From: DATLLJ01 sp965229885
GTDB taxonomy: Bacteria; Acidobacteriota; Vicinamibacteria; Vicinamibacterales; CAVVIG01
Direction: 5' to 3'
DNA length: 64,000 nucleotides
NCBI GenBank assembly: GCA_965229885.1
Contig: CBDDJX010000003.1
Coordinates: 310,001-374,000, forward strand
The notes beneath the pieces were generated by a model that saw nothing but the letters and a program-made list of their open reading frames with translations, did no database searches and was not told the DNA's origin. This document shows, in pieces, positions 26,927 to 37,900 of this stretch. Numbering within the stretch: the stretch's first letter is position 1; every line of letters starts with the position of its first letter. A program made the translations under genes and the position numbers.

Positions 26927-27714
26927 TGCCGCGCCGCCTGATGTTCCACCTCCGTCGAGCCGCTTGTGAAACCGAGCGCAAGCTGAACGGCCTGACTGCC
27001 TTCACATTCGCTCACGGTCGGGAAGCCGGATCCCGCGCACGGTTCGCAGCCGTGCTGTGCACTGTCGTCGCACTTTTGCTGGCGGGCTCCCCGAGGCTCG
27101 CGTCAGCGCAGACCGACTCGTCGCCGACGACCGCGGCGGAAACGCAAGCCACCCCGGAGTCGTCGGCCGCGGGCGAGACCGAGGAGAGCGCCGAACACCA
27201 GGAGGGCGCCGAACACGAAGAGGGCTTCCTCCCCGTCATTGCTAGGTTCGTCAACTTCGCGATCCTCATCGGCACGCTCGTCTACCTGTTGCGTTCGCCG
27301 CTCGCGACGTATCTGAACGATCGCGGCACGCAGATTCGCAGCGATTTGGTCAACGCCACCCGGATGAAACAGACGGCTGCGGCGCAGCTCGAGGAGATCG
27401 ATCGCAAGATGAAGGCCTTTCCCGGCGACCTCGACGCGCTGCGCGCGCAGGGCGCAGAGGAGATTGCCGCCGAGGAAGTCCGCATCCGGGCGGCGACCGC
27501 CGCCGAGCGCGACCGCCTGCTCGAGCAGGCACGCCGCGACATCGATCAGCACGTCAAGGTCGCCGAGCGCGCGCTCGTGAACCACGCCGCGGATCTGGCG
27601 GTCGGGGTGGCGGCCGAACGAATCAAGAAGACGATCACCGACGACGATCAGAAACGGCTGGCCGATCGGTACGTACAGCAATTGAAAGGCTCGGCGGGCG
27701 GACGGCCATCATGA
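26926..27714 (+). CDS. atpF: ATP synthase F0 subunit b with long N-terminal extension
   Basis: The second b-type stalk subunit, 262 residues from GTG 26926 (ATG 26941 also possible). Residues about 35-60 (FAAVLCTVVALLLAGSPRLASAQ) look like a signal peptide with an Ala-x-Ala site. A Thr/Glu-rich acidic linker (about 62-95) follows, then the usual b-subunit membrane helix (FVNFAILIGTLVYLLRSPL) and coiled coil. The extra secreted-type segment is unlike E. coli AtpF and resembles what I recall of acidobacterial homologues. It overlaps atpH by four bases (ATGA). Confidence 0.85.
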   Translation: MPRRLMFHLRRAACETERKLNGLTAFTFAHGREAGSRARFAAVLCTVVALLLAGSPRLASAQTDSSPTTAAETQATPESSAAGETEESAEHQEGAEHEEGFLPVIARFVNFAILIGTLVYLLRSPLATYLNDRGTQIRSDLVNATRMKQTAAAQLEEIDRKMKAFPGDLDALRAQGAEEIAAEEVRIRAATAAERDRLLEQARRDIDQHVKVAERALVNHAADLAVGVAAERIKKTITDDDQKRLADRYVQQLKGSAGGRPS

Positions 27715-28259
27715 CCAATAAGACGGCCGCCACGCGCTACGCCCGCGCCCTCCTCGACGTCGCCGTCAAGGAGAAGGACGATCCGAAACGGATCGAGGAG
27801 GAGCTCGCGGCTTTTGTCGATCTGTTCGCCGAGCACCCGACCCTCGAGAAGGTGCTCTTAAACCCGGCGATCCCAGTGGGGCGCAAGCAGGCCGCCGTGG
27901 CCGCGCTGACCGCCCGCCTGAAGATGTCGTCGATCCTCGCCAAGCTCATCACGGTCCTCGCTGAACGCGACCGGCTGCTGTTGCTGCCGGAGCTCCTTGC
28001 GTCCTACGGCGAGCGGCTGTTGGATCACCAACACGTCGTGCGGGCTGAAGTGACGACGGCGGTGCCGCTTGCGGCGGATCGCACGGTTGCGATTGAGCGC
28101 GGACTGGCCCAGCTTACCGGCCGGAACGTGATACTCGCGACCAGGGTGAACCCGGCGATTATCGGCGGCGTCGTCGCGCGCATCGGCAGCACGGTGTACG
28201 ACGGCAGCGTCACGACGCAGTTAGAGAAGATGAAACAGAGGCTTGTAGAGGGCGTCTAG
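27711..28259 (+). CDS. atpH: ATP synthase F1 subunit delta
   Basis: Delta (OSCP) links the peripheral stalk to the top of the alpha3-beta3 head. The 182-residue protein has the helical N-domain (ATRYARALLDVAVKE) and the C-terminal GGVVARIGSTVYDGSVTTQLEKMK signature region. The ATG at 27711 overlaps the preceding stop. It ends in TAG, nine bases before atpA. Confidence 0.94.
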   Translation: MTNKTAATRYARALLDVAVKEKDDPKRIEEELAAFVDLFAEHPTLEKVLLNPAIPVGRKQAAVAALTARLKMSSILAKLITVLAERDRLLLLPELLASYGERLLDHQHVVRAEVTTAVPLAADRTVAIERGLAQLTGRNVILATRVNPAIIGGVVARIGSTVYDGSVTTQLEKMKQRLVEGV

Positions 28260-28268
28260 AGGTTACAG

Positions 28269-29795
28269 ATGGACATCAAGGCCGAAGAAATATCCAAGAT
28301 CATTCGCGAGCAGATTGGCAGCTACGCTGTCGACGTCGACGTGGCCGAGGTCGGCAGCATCATTACGATCGGCGACGGGATCGCGCGCGTCCACGGCGTC
28401 GAGAACGCGATGGCGGGCGAGATGCTCGAGTTTCCGCACGGCGTCTACGGGATTGCGCTGAACCTCGAAGAGGAGAGCGTCGGCGCCGTGCTCCTCGGAG
28501 AGTTCAAGGAGCTCAAGGAAGGCGATCTAGTCAAGCGGACCGGCCGGATTATCTCGGTTCCGGTGGGGGAGGCGCTGCTCGGCCGCGTGGTCAACGCCCT
28601 CGGCCAGCCGCTCGACGGCAAAGGCCCCATCGTGTCGAAACAGTTCTCGCCCATCGAGCGCCTCGCGCCCGGCGTCGTCGATCGCCAGCCGGTCAGGGAG
28701 CCGCTGCAAACCGGCCTGAAGGCGATCGACGCCATGGTGCCGATCGGTCGCGGCCAGCGCGAGCTGATTATCGGAGACCGGCAGACAGGGAAGACCGCCG
28801 TCGCCATCGACGCCATCCTCAATCAGAAGAATACGGGCGTCATTTGCATCTACAACGCCATCGGCCAGAAGCAGTCGACGGTGGCGCAGGTCGTGCGGAC
28901 GCTCGAGGAAGCCGACGCGATGCGGTACACGATCGTCGTGGCGGCGACCGCGTCGGATCCGGCGCCGCTCCTGTACATCGCGCCGTACTCCGCGTGCACC
29001 TTCGGTGAGTTCTTCCGCGACAGTGGCCGGCACGCGCTCGTCATCTACGACGATCTGTCCAAGCACGCGCAGGCCTACCGCGAGATTTCCCTGCTGCTGC
29101 GGCGGCCCCCGGGCCGCGAGGCGTATCCAGGCGACGTCTTCTACCTCCATTCGCGCCTGCTGGAGCGCGCGGCCAAATTGAAAAACGACGCCGGCGGCGG
29201 GTCCCTGACCGCGCTGCCCATTATCGAGACGCAGGCGGGCGACCTGTCGGCGTACATTCCGACGAACGTCATTTCGATCACCGACGGCCAGATCTTTCTT
29301 GAATCTGATCTGTTCAACCAGGGCGTCCGCCCAGCGATCAACGTCGGCAACTCCGTTTCGCGCGTGGGGGGCTCGGCGCAGATCAAGGCGATGCGCCAGG
29401 TGGCCGGCACGCTGCGGCTGGACCTGGCGCAGTACCGCGAGCTGGCGGCGTTCGCGCAGTTCGGCAGCGACCTCGACAAAGCGACGCAGGCGCAGCTCAA
29501 TCGCGGCGCGCGTCTCGTGGAACTGCTGAAGCAGCCGCAGTACGAGCCGCTGCCGGTCGAGCGTCAGGTGGCCATCATCTACGCGGGCACTGTGGGACAT
29601 CTGGATGCCGTTCCCGTATCCGAGCTGAGGGCCTTCGAGACAGGGCTGTACAAGTTCCTCGAAACCCGGCACGCAAGCGTCCTCAGCGGAATCGCGGAGA
29701 AGAAGCAGCTCGACGATCAGCTGAAAGCCGCGCTCGATGCAGCCGTCAGGGAGTTCGCGGGCGACTTCGCAGGCAGAAAAGCGAGCGCAGCCTAG
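28269..29795 (+). CDS. atpA: ATP synthase F1 subunit alpha
   Basis: The non-catalytic nucleotide-binding subunit of F1. The Walker A GDRQTGKTAVAID lies near residue 169 and the alpha signature PAINVGNSVSRVGG near 355. The N-terminal AEEISKIIREQI binds delta. Length 508 is typical. It sits third from last in the canonical delta-alpha-gamma-beta-epsilon order. Confidence 0.98.
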   Translation: MDIKAEEISKIIREQIGSYAVDVDVAEVGSIITIGDGIARVHGVENAMAGEMLEFPHGVYGIALNLEEESVGAVLLGEFKELKEGDLVKRTGRIISVPVGEALLGRVVNALGQPLDGKGPIVSKQFSPIERLAPGVVDRQPVREPLQTGLKAIDAMVPIGRGQRELIIGDRQTGKTAVAIDAILNQKNTGVICIYNAIGQKQSTVAQVVRTLEEADAMRYTIVVAATASDPAPLLYIAPYSACTFGEFFRDSGRHALVIYDDLSKHAQAYREISLLLRRPPGREAYPGDVFYLHSRLLERAAKLKNDAGGGSLTALPIIETQAGDLSAYIPTNVISITDGQIFLESDLFNQGVRPAINVGNSVSRVGGSAQIKAMRQVAGTLRLDLAQYRELAAFAQFGSDLDKATQAQLNRGARLVELLKQPQYEPLPVERQVAIIYAGTVGHLDAVPVSELRAFETGLYKFLETRHASVLSGIAEKKQLDDQLKAALDAAVREFAGDFAGRKASAA

Positions 29796-29798
29796 CAC

Positions 29799-30674
29799 AT
29801 GCCCTCACTGATCGATCTCCGGCGGCGGATCCGCGCGGTCAAGAACACGCAGCAGATCACGAAGGCCATGAAGATGGTGGCCGCGTCGAAACTTCGCCGC
29901 GCGCAGGAGCGGATGATGAGCGCGCGTCCGTATGCGCAGCAGATGCAGCGTGTGCTGGCCAGCGTGGCCGCGCGCGTCGACCCATCCATTCATCCGTTGC
30001 TCGTCGCGCGCGAACGCCGGCCGGATAGCAAGACGCTGGTGGTCGTCGTCACCGGCGACAAGGGACTCTGCGGCAGCTTCAACACGAACGTCGTCAAGGG
30101 GGCCGCTGGCTACGTCCTGGCCAGCGCCGAGGCCTGCGCGGTTGGACTGGTCGGCCGAAAAGGGCGCGACTTTTTCGGCCGCCGCGGCTTCTCGGTCCTT
30201 TTCGAGCAGGTCGGCATCTTTCAAAAGCTGCGGTTCGACGATGCGCAGACGATCGCGCGAACCTCGATTGACGCGTTCATCTCCGGGCAGGTCGACCGCG
30301 TCGTGCTGGTCTACAACGAGTTCAAGTCGGTCATGACGCAGCGCGTGGTCATCGACCGGTTGCTGCCCATTGGGCGCGGGGACGTTGAGGCCCAGGAGGC
30401 CTCGCCCTCGCCGAATCAGGTTGATTACCTGTACGAGCCGTCGCCGCAGGAGATCTTCAACCAGTTACTGCCGCGCTACGTCGAGGCGCAGATCTACCGG
30501 GCGCTGCTCGAATCGAACGCGGCGTTCTATGCCGCGCAGATGACAGCGATGGATATGGCGACGAAAAATTCGGCCGACATGATTTCGAGCCTGACGCTCT
30601 ATATGAACAAGGTCCGACAGGCAGCCATCACGCGCGAAATCATCGAGGTGGTCTCAGGCGCGCAGGCATTGTAG
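29799..30674 (+). CDS. atpG: ATP synthase F1 subunit gamma
   Basis: The central rotor shaft. Both ends are canonical: SLIDLRRRIRAVKNTQQITKAMKMVAASKLR is split across residues 3-33 (first and second long helices), and the C-terminus ends in a coiled-coil helix (NKVRQAAITREIIEVVSGA). A GDKGLCGSFN motif is near residue 84. At 291 residues the length is normal. It starts three bases after the atpA stop. Confidence 0.97.
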   Translation: MPSLIDLRRRIRAVKNTQQITKAMKMVAASKLRRAQERMMSARPYAQQMQRVLASVAARVDPSIHPLLVARERRPDSKTLVVVVTGDKGLCGSFNTNVVKGAAGYVLASAEACAVGLVGRKGRDFFGRRGFSVLFEQVGIFQKLRFDDAQTIARTSIDAFISGQVDRVVLVYNEFKSVMTQRVVIDRLLPIGRGDVEAQEASPSPNQVDYLYEPSPQEIFNQLLPRYVEAQIYRALLESNAAFYAAQMTAMDMATKNSADMISSLTLYMNKVRQAAITREIIEVVSGAQAL

Positions 30675-30687
30675 GGCGAGAAAACAT

Positions 30688-32133
<1,446 letters not shown>

Positions 32134-32164
32134 CAAGGGTAGAGCGCGAAGGGCAGAGGAAGAG

Positions 32165-32596
32165 ATGGCAAATCCGTCGCACTTGCAGTTGCAGATCGTT
32201 TCGGCCGACCGCCTGCTGGTGAACGAACAGGTCGACGAGGTGCAGATCCCCGGTTCGGAGGGCTACCTTGGCGTACTGCCCGGACACACACTGCTTCTGG
32301 CCACGCTGCAGGTCGGCGAGCTCTGGTATCGTCAGGAGCCTGGAGATGGTGCCAGGCATTACCTTTCCATCGCATTCGGGTTCGTAGAAGTGCAGCCCGA
32401 TCGCGTGACGATCCTGGCGCAGATTGCGGAACCGGCGCACGAAATCGACCTGGCTAGGGCTGAAGCGGCCAAGCGGCGGGCCGAGGAGCGGCTCTCGAGG
32501 CCGACGATGGACGTGGACATTGAGCGGGCGCGGATTGCGATGCTCAAGGCGCTGATCCGGCTGCAGGTTACCAGTCGCGCTAGAATCCGCTCGTAA
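32165..32596 (+). CDS. atpC: ATP synthase F1 subunit epsilon
   Basis: Epsilon couples gamma to the c-ring and can inhibit hydrolysis. The N-terminal beta-sandwich (LQLQIVSADRLLVNEQVDEV; PGSEGYLGVLPGHTLLLATL) and the C-terminal helical hairpin (EIDLARAEAAKRRAEERL) are both present in 143 residues. It ends the F1 genes: no a (atpB) or c (atpE) gene is in the window, so the operon is split. The next ORF starts at the base after its stop. Confidence 0.95.
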   Translation: MANPSHLQLQIVSADRLLVNEQVDEVQIPGSEGYLGVLPGHTLLLATLQVGELWYRQEPGDGARHYLSIAFGFVEVQPDRVTILAQIAEPAHEIDLARAEAAKRRAEERLSRPTMDVDIERARIAMLKALIRLQVTSRARIRS

Positions 32597-33391
32597 TTGT
32601 TTACCAATCTTGCCAATCTCTTTCGATATCGCGGCCTGATCTGGAGCCTCGTGGCGCGCGACCTCAAGGCGCGCTATCGCGGATCGGTGCTCGGATTCGC
32701 GTGGTCGTTCATCAACCCGCTGCTCCTGCTGTTGATCTACTCGTTCGTGTTCACGACGATCATTCCGAACGATACGCAGAGCGTTCAGCCCTTTGCCGTC
32801 TTCTTGTTCTGCGGCATTCTGCCGTGGACCTGGTTTGCCGCGTCGCTCTCCGACGCCACCGGCTCGCTCATTGCCGGCGGCAATCTCATAAAGAAGGTCC
32901 TGTTCCCGGCCGAGGTGCTGCCGCTCGTCAGCGTGCTGGCGAACATGGTCCACTTCTTCCTGGGCCTCCCGATTCTCATCGTCTTTCTCCTGGTTTCGCG
33001 ACACTACCCCGATCCCTCCGATCTCATCTGGTTTCCCATCACTGTGCTGGTGCAGCTGATTTTCGCGTCCGCATTGGCCTTGATCCTGTCAGCGCTGGCC
33101 GTGCACTTCCGCGACATCCGCGACATCGTGGCGAACGTCCTGCTGCTGTGGTTCTTTGCGACGCCGATCATCTATCCGTGGTTCCAGCCGAACGTGCAGC
33201 GATTCAGATGGCTGTTCAACCTGAACCCGTTCACGCACTTGGCCGTGTCGTACCAGGAGATTCTATTTTTTAACGGGCCGATCGGCCACTGGAAATGGCT
33301 GCTCGCTCTGGGCGCCGGCTCCGTGCTCCTGTTCATCGCCGGCTACTGGCTGTTTGATCGGCTGCGCGATTCCTTCGCCGAGGCGGTATGA
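32597..33391 (+). CDS. polysaccharide ABC exporter, permease (Wzm/TagG type)
   Basis: A six-helix ABC-2 type permease: FINPLLLLLIYSFVFTTII near 38, FFLGLPILIVFLLV near 117, LILSALAVHFRDIRDIVANV near 160 and a final helix near 235. The RDLKARYRGSVLGFAWSF start is typical of O-antigen or teichoic acid exporters. TTG 32597 is immediately after the atpC stop. It pairs with the overlapping Wzt-like ATPase. No glycosyltransferase gene lies nearby, so the exported glycan is unknown. Confidence 0.92.
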   Translation: MFTNLANLFRYRGLIWSLVARDLKARYRGSVLGFAWSFINPLLLLLIYSFVFTTIIPNDTQSVQPFAVFLFCGILPWTWFAASLSDATGSLIAGGNLIKKVLFPAEVLPLVSVLANMVHFFLGLPILIVFLLVSRHYPDPSDLIWFPITVLVQLIFASALALILSALAVHFRDIRDIVANVLLLWFFATPIIYPWFQPNVQRFRWLFNLNPFTHLAVSYQEILFFNGPIGHWKWLLALGAGSVLLFIAGYWLFDRLRDSFAEAV

Positions 33392-34689
33392 CGGCTGCCA
33401 TCGAGCTGGTCAACGTCTCGAAGATCTATCGCCGCTACAGCGGCCGGCAGTTCGCCACGCTCAAGAGCGCGCTGCTGCAGCGGAGCCTTGTGCGCGATCT
33501 TCGGCCCAACGAGACGTTCCGGGCGCTATCGGATGTGTCCTTCAGCGTCCCGAAAGGATCGACGTTCGCCGTCATCGGACGGAACGGCTCGGGCAAGAGC
33601 ACGACGCTGAAGCTCGTCGCCGGCATCACGAAGCCGACGATGGGCACGGTGCGGGTCGTCGGACGGATATCGGCGCTCATCGAGCTTGGCGCCGGGTTCC
33701 ATCCCGAGATCTCCGGCCGGGAGAACGTGTTCATCAACGGCATCATGCTGGGCCTGACCAAGCGCCAGATTCAGGAGCGATTCGACGATATCGTCGACTT
33801 CGCGGAACTGCGGGAATTCATCGACGCGCCGGTCAAGACGTACTCGTCTGGCATGTACATGCGTCTCGGGTTCGCCGTGGCGATTCACGTCGATCCCGAC
33901 GTGCTGCTGGTTGACGAGGTCCTCGCGGTCGGCGATGAAGGATTCACGCACAAGTGCCTGGACAAGTTCTCGGAATTCAGGCGCCGCGGCAGGACGATCC
34001 TGCTCGTGACGCATTCGCTCGGCCTGGTTTCGACGCTTTGCGACGAGGCGGTGTGGATTGACGCTGGACGCGTTCGGGCACAGGGCGACCCCAAGCGCGT
34101 CGTCGGCGCGTACCTCACCGCGGTCGAGAAGGGGGAGCAGGAGCTGATGGCGGCAACGACGGCAAAGGCCGTGGAGGGCGTTGAGGCGGCAGGCGCGACC
34201 GATTCCCCGCCCGACATGTTCAAGGCGGCTGAGGGACGGTGGGGATCGCGCGAGGTTGAGATCGTGGACGTCGCGTTGCTCGATCGCCGCGGGGAGCCGT
34301 CGTTCGTGCTTCACACCGGGGAGGCGCTGCACGTTCGCCTGAAGGTGCGCGCGCACCACGCAACCGACGACTTTGCGTTCGGCATCGGGTTGTTCAACGC
34401 CGACGGCGTATGCTGCTACGGGACGAATACGTACGTGGAGGAGATGAATCCGGAACGGCTGAGCGGCGAGGCCGAGGTGACATTCGCGATCGACAGCCTG
34501 GATCTGGTCGAGGGCACCTACAAACTGGATGTCGCCGTCCACAAACGCGATGGCTTTCCATACGACTACCACCGCCTCCTGTACACGTTTCGCGTCAAGT
34601 CGCGTACGCGGGACGCCGGCATCTATCGGCCCCCGCACCGCTGGATTTTCTCACCCTCCGTTCGATTCAAACCGAATCAACCGATGTAG
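33388..34689 (+). CDS. polysaccharide ABC exporter, ATPase with Wzt C-terminal domain
   Basis: The nucleotide-binding partner of the permease. Walker A GRNGSGKSTTLKLVAGI is near residue 66, the signature TYSSGMYMRLGFAVAI near 150 and Walker B DVLLVDEVLAVGD near 170. Residues about 275-430 form an extra beta-rich domain like the carbohydrate-binding C-terminus of Wzt, which reads the modified glycan end before export (VHLRLKVRAHH-like core; GTYKLDVAVHKRDG). The ATG overlaps the permease stop (ATGA), so the two are coupled. Confidence 0.93.
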   Translation: MTAAIELVNVSKIYRRYSGRQFATLKSALLQRSLVRDLRPNETFRALSDVSFSVPKGSTFAVIGRNGSGKSTTLKLVAGITKPTMGTVRVVGRISALIELGAGFHPEISGRENVFINGIMLGLTKRQIQERFDDIVDFAELREFIDAPVKTYSSGMYMRLGFAVAIHVDPDVLLVDEVLAVGDEGFTHKCLDKFSEFRRRGRTILLVTHSLGLVSTLCDEAVWIDAGRVRAQGDPKRVVGAYLTAVEKGEQELMAATTAKAVEGVEAAGATDSPPDMFKAAEGRWGSREVEIVDVALLDRRGEPSFVLHTGEALHVRLKVRAHHATDDFAFGIGLFNADGVCCYGTNTYVEEMNPERLSGEAEVTFAIDSLDLVEGTYKLDVAVHKRDGFPYDYHRLLYTFRVKSRTRDAGIYRPPHRWIFSPSVRFKPNQPM

Positions 34690-34890
34690 CGCCCGATCAA
34701 CCGTTGTGGGGTATCAACGATATTTCCTCACAACATGCACCGCCCACCGGAACCGCGCGTTCGAAAGAGGACGTCGCGGAAGGCCGTGCGTCGGAATTTC
34801 GGCGACGTGCGGCGCTCCATTATGATGTGCGTGCGATTCTCACGGCTTGGGACAAGCAGGTCCAAAGAGGGCGCTACAACCACCGTAGGC

Positions 34891-34917
34891 ACCGTAGCGC
34901 AGAACTCTGGTTCTGCG
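34891..34917 (+). repeat. REP-like hairpin upstream of mfd
   Basis: GTAGC (34894-34898) is followed by GCAGAACTCTGGTTCTGC (34899-34916), a 7-bp stem with a TCTG loop. It shares the GTAGCGCAG head with the hairpin at 8686-8708 but has a different, still self-complementary, stem core (GAAC/GTTC). It lies in the 267-base wzt-mfd gap, which shows no gene. Confidence 0.7.
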
Positions 34918-34956
34918 GGCTTGCTACACTGGAAGTTTGTCGTCCATGACACTTTC

Positions 34957-37900
34957 GTGACCACCTCGACCTCGCTCAACCTTCGGGCGCTGCTCAAGGC
35001 CGCCGTCGCCAGGTGCGGAATGGAAACGCCGGCGCCGACGGTGTCTGGCCTCACGCCGTCCGCCAAAGCGCTGTACGTGGCCGCGGCCGCGCAGGCGTTG
35101 CCGGACGGCGTCGTGTTGTACGTGGTGCCGAGCGATGCCGAGCTCGAAGAGGCCGTCATTGACGTCTGCTTCTTCGTGTCTGCGCTCGAAGGTCTCTCGC
35201 CGGAACGCGCGGATCGCGCGGCCCTGCCGTTTCCGTCGCATGAGGTCGACCCGTATCGGGGACTGGCACCTCACGTCGGCGTGACGTCGGCCCGCGCCAG
35301 GGTTCTCCATGCGGTCGCCCGCGGTGCCGCACGGGTTGTCGTCGCCTCGGCGGCATCGCTGCTTCCGCGGGTGAGCGCGCCCGAGCGCCTCCTCCACGCG
35401 TCGATCGATTTGAAGCCTGGCCAGGACATTTCACCGACCGAGCTGGCCGAGCTGCTCGTCGACGCGGGATTCACCCGTGAAGATCCCGCGGATGAGCACG
35501 GCGAGTTCGCCGTCCGCGGCGGAATTCTCGACGTGTTCCCTGCAGGTGAAAGCCAGCCGGTTCGACTGGAGTTCATCGGCGACACCATCGAGTCGCTGCG
35601 ACGGTACGACGCCTCGACACAACGGTCTATTGAGACGATCGATCAGATCTCGATCGTGCCGCTGAGAGATGTGCTGACGGCAGGTCTGACCGCCTTAGCC
35701 GGGGCGCCGGCGGTCAAGAAGAGCTGCGCGACCCCTGAGGTCGATCGAAGCGCGACGCTGTTCGAGTATCTGGCGCTGGCGAAGGATTATCGCGTCATCG
35801 TGTCGGAGCGCGACGAGGTCGACACGCACGCGTTGAAGCTCGTCGAACAGGTCCAGCATAGCTACGACGAGGCGACGAGCCGGCACGAGCAGGTTCCCAT
35901 GCCGGGCGAGTTGCTGGCGGAGTGGGGAACCATTGCTAGCCGCCTGGCGCGCGCCACGAGTCTCGTCCATCTCGGCGTCGGCGAGGAATCCGGATTCACG
36001 CACATCCGTGCGCAACCGGCCATCGAGCTCAAGGGGCGGGTTGCCGACTGGGTTGCGGAGATTCGCCGTCTGCGCCACGAGGGGCACACGACGCTCTTCG
36101 TCGCGCAGACGCCCGGGCGTGCGGAGCGGACGATCGAGCTGTTGAAGGAATACGACGTCTTCGCCGTGCCGATTGATCGCGCCGAAGAGGCGCGGTACGC
36201 GGCCGTGCTCGTCGCCATCGGTGGGCTCTCTCGCGGCTTCCGGCTGCCAGACGCCGGTCTGCAGATCTATGCGGAGGCCGACGTCTTCGAGGAGGAGCGG
36301 CGCGCGCCCGAACGGCGCAAGTCGGCCGTGAAGGCGTTTCTGTCGGACCTGCGCGATCTGAAGATCGGCGATCTCGTCGTCCACGTCGACCACGGGATCG
36401 GGGCGTTCGTCGGCCTCAAGCAGATCGGCGTTGGCGACGCCCTGCAGGAGTTTCTCGAGCTGCGGTACGCCGGCGACGACAAGCTGTTCGTGCCGGTCGA
36501 GCGTCTGGATCTGGTGCAGAAGTACACCGGCGCGACGTGGCCGCCTGTCGATCGCCTGGGCGGCACCTCATGGGAGAGGGCCAAAGGCCGGGTCAAGAAG
36601 GCGATGCGCGACATGGCGGAGGAGCTTCTCAAGCTCTATGCCGCGCGCAAGGCCGTGCCCGGCTACGCCTTCAGCCCGGACTCTCACTGGCAACAGGAGT
36701 TCGAGGACGCCTTCGCATACGACCTGACCCCCGATCAGGTGACGGCGGTGGCCGACATCAAACGCGACATGGAAGCGCCGACGCCGATGGACCGGCTGCT
36801 GTGCGGCGACGTCGGATACGGCAAGACAGAGGTCGCCATGCGCACAGCGTTCAAAGCGGTCATGGATGGTAAGCAGGTGGCCGTTCTCGCGCCAACCACG
36901 GTGCTGGCATTTCAGCATCAAAAGACGGTCAGGGAGCGGTTCGCCGGCTTTCCCGTACGCGTGGAGATGGTGAGCCGCTTCAGGAGCAAGGCAGAACAGA
37001 CGGAAGCGCTCCTCGACCTTGGCGCCGGAAAAGTCGACATCATCGTCGGCACACACCGGCTGTTGTCAAAGGACGTGCAGTTCCGCGATCTCGGACTGCT
37101 CGTCGTCGACGAGGAACAGCGCTTCGGCGTCGGTCACAAGGAGAAGATCAAGCAGCTCAAGAAGAAGGTCGATGTGCTCACGATGAGCGCGACCCCGATT
37201 CCGCGGACGCTGAACATGTCGCTCATCGGCATCCGTGACATGTCGATTATCGAGACGCCGCCGAAGGATCGCCTGTCGATTCAGACCAACGTCGTCAAGT
37301 TCGATCAGGAAGTCATCCAGCGCGCGATCCGGGGCGAGCTGGCGCGCGGAGGACAGGTCTATTTCGTCCACAACCGGGTCGAGTCGATCTTTTCGATCGG
37401 CGATCTGATTCAGCGATTGGTCCCGGAGGTTCGCCTCGTCGTTGGCCACGGGCAGATGGAAGAAGACGCCCTCGAGCGGGCCATGGTCGATTTCGTTGCC
37501 CGCAAGTACGATGTCCTGCTGGCGACGACCATCGTCGAGAACGGCCTCGACATCCCGAACGCCAACACCATCATCATCAATCGGGCGGACCGGTACGGAC
37601 TGTCGCAGCTCTATCAGCTTCGCGGCCGCGTGGGCCGATCGGATCGGCCTGCGTACGCATACCTGCTCATTCCACCCGAGGACAACCTCGCGCCGAGCGC
37701 GAAGAAGCGCCTGGCGGCGATCAAGGAGTTCAGCGATCTCGGCAGCGGCTTTCGCGTGGCGGCGCTCGATCTGGAGATTCGCGGCGCCGGGAGTCTGCTC
37801 GGGGGAGAGCAGAGCGGGCACATCGAGGCCATCGGCTTCGAGATGTATATGAAGCTGCTCGAAGAGGCCGTTCGCGAGCTGAAGGGCGAGGCGATCGACG

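Noticed and set aside
34735..34956. N-terminal extension of mfd from ATG 34735
   Set aside because: The 74 extra residues cross a hairpin repeat and are low-complexity basic; the family start is near GTG 34957.
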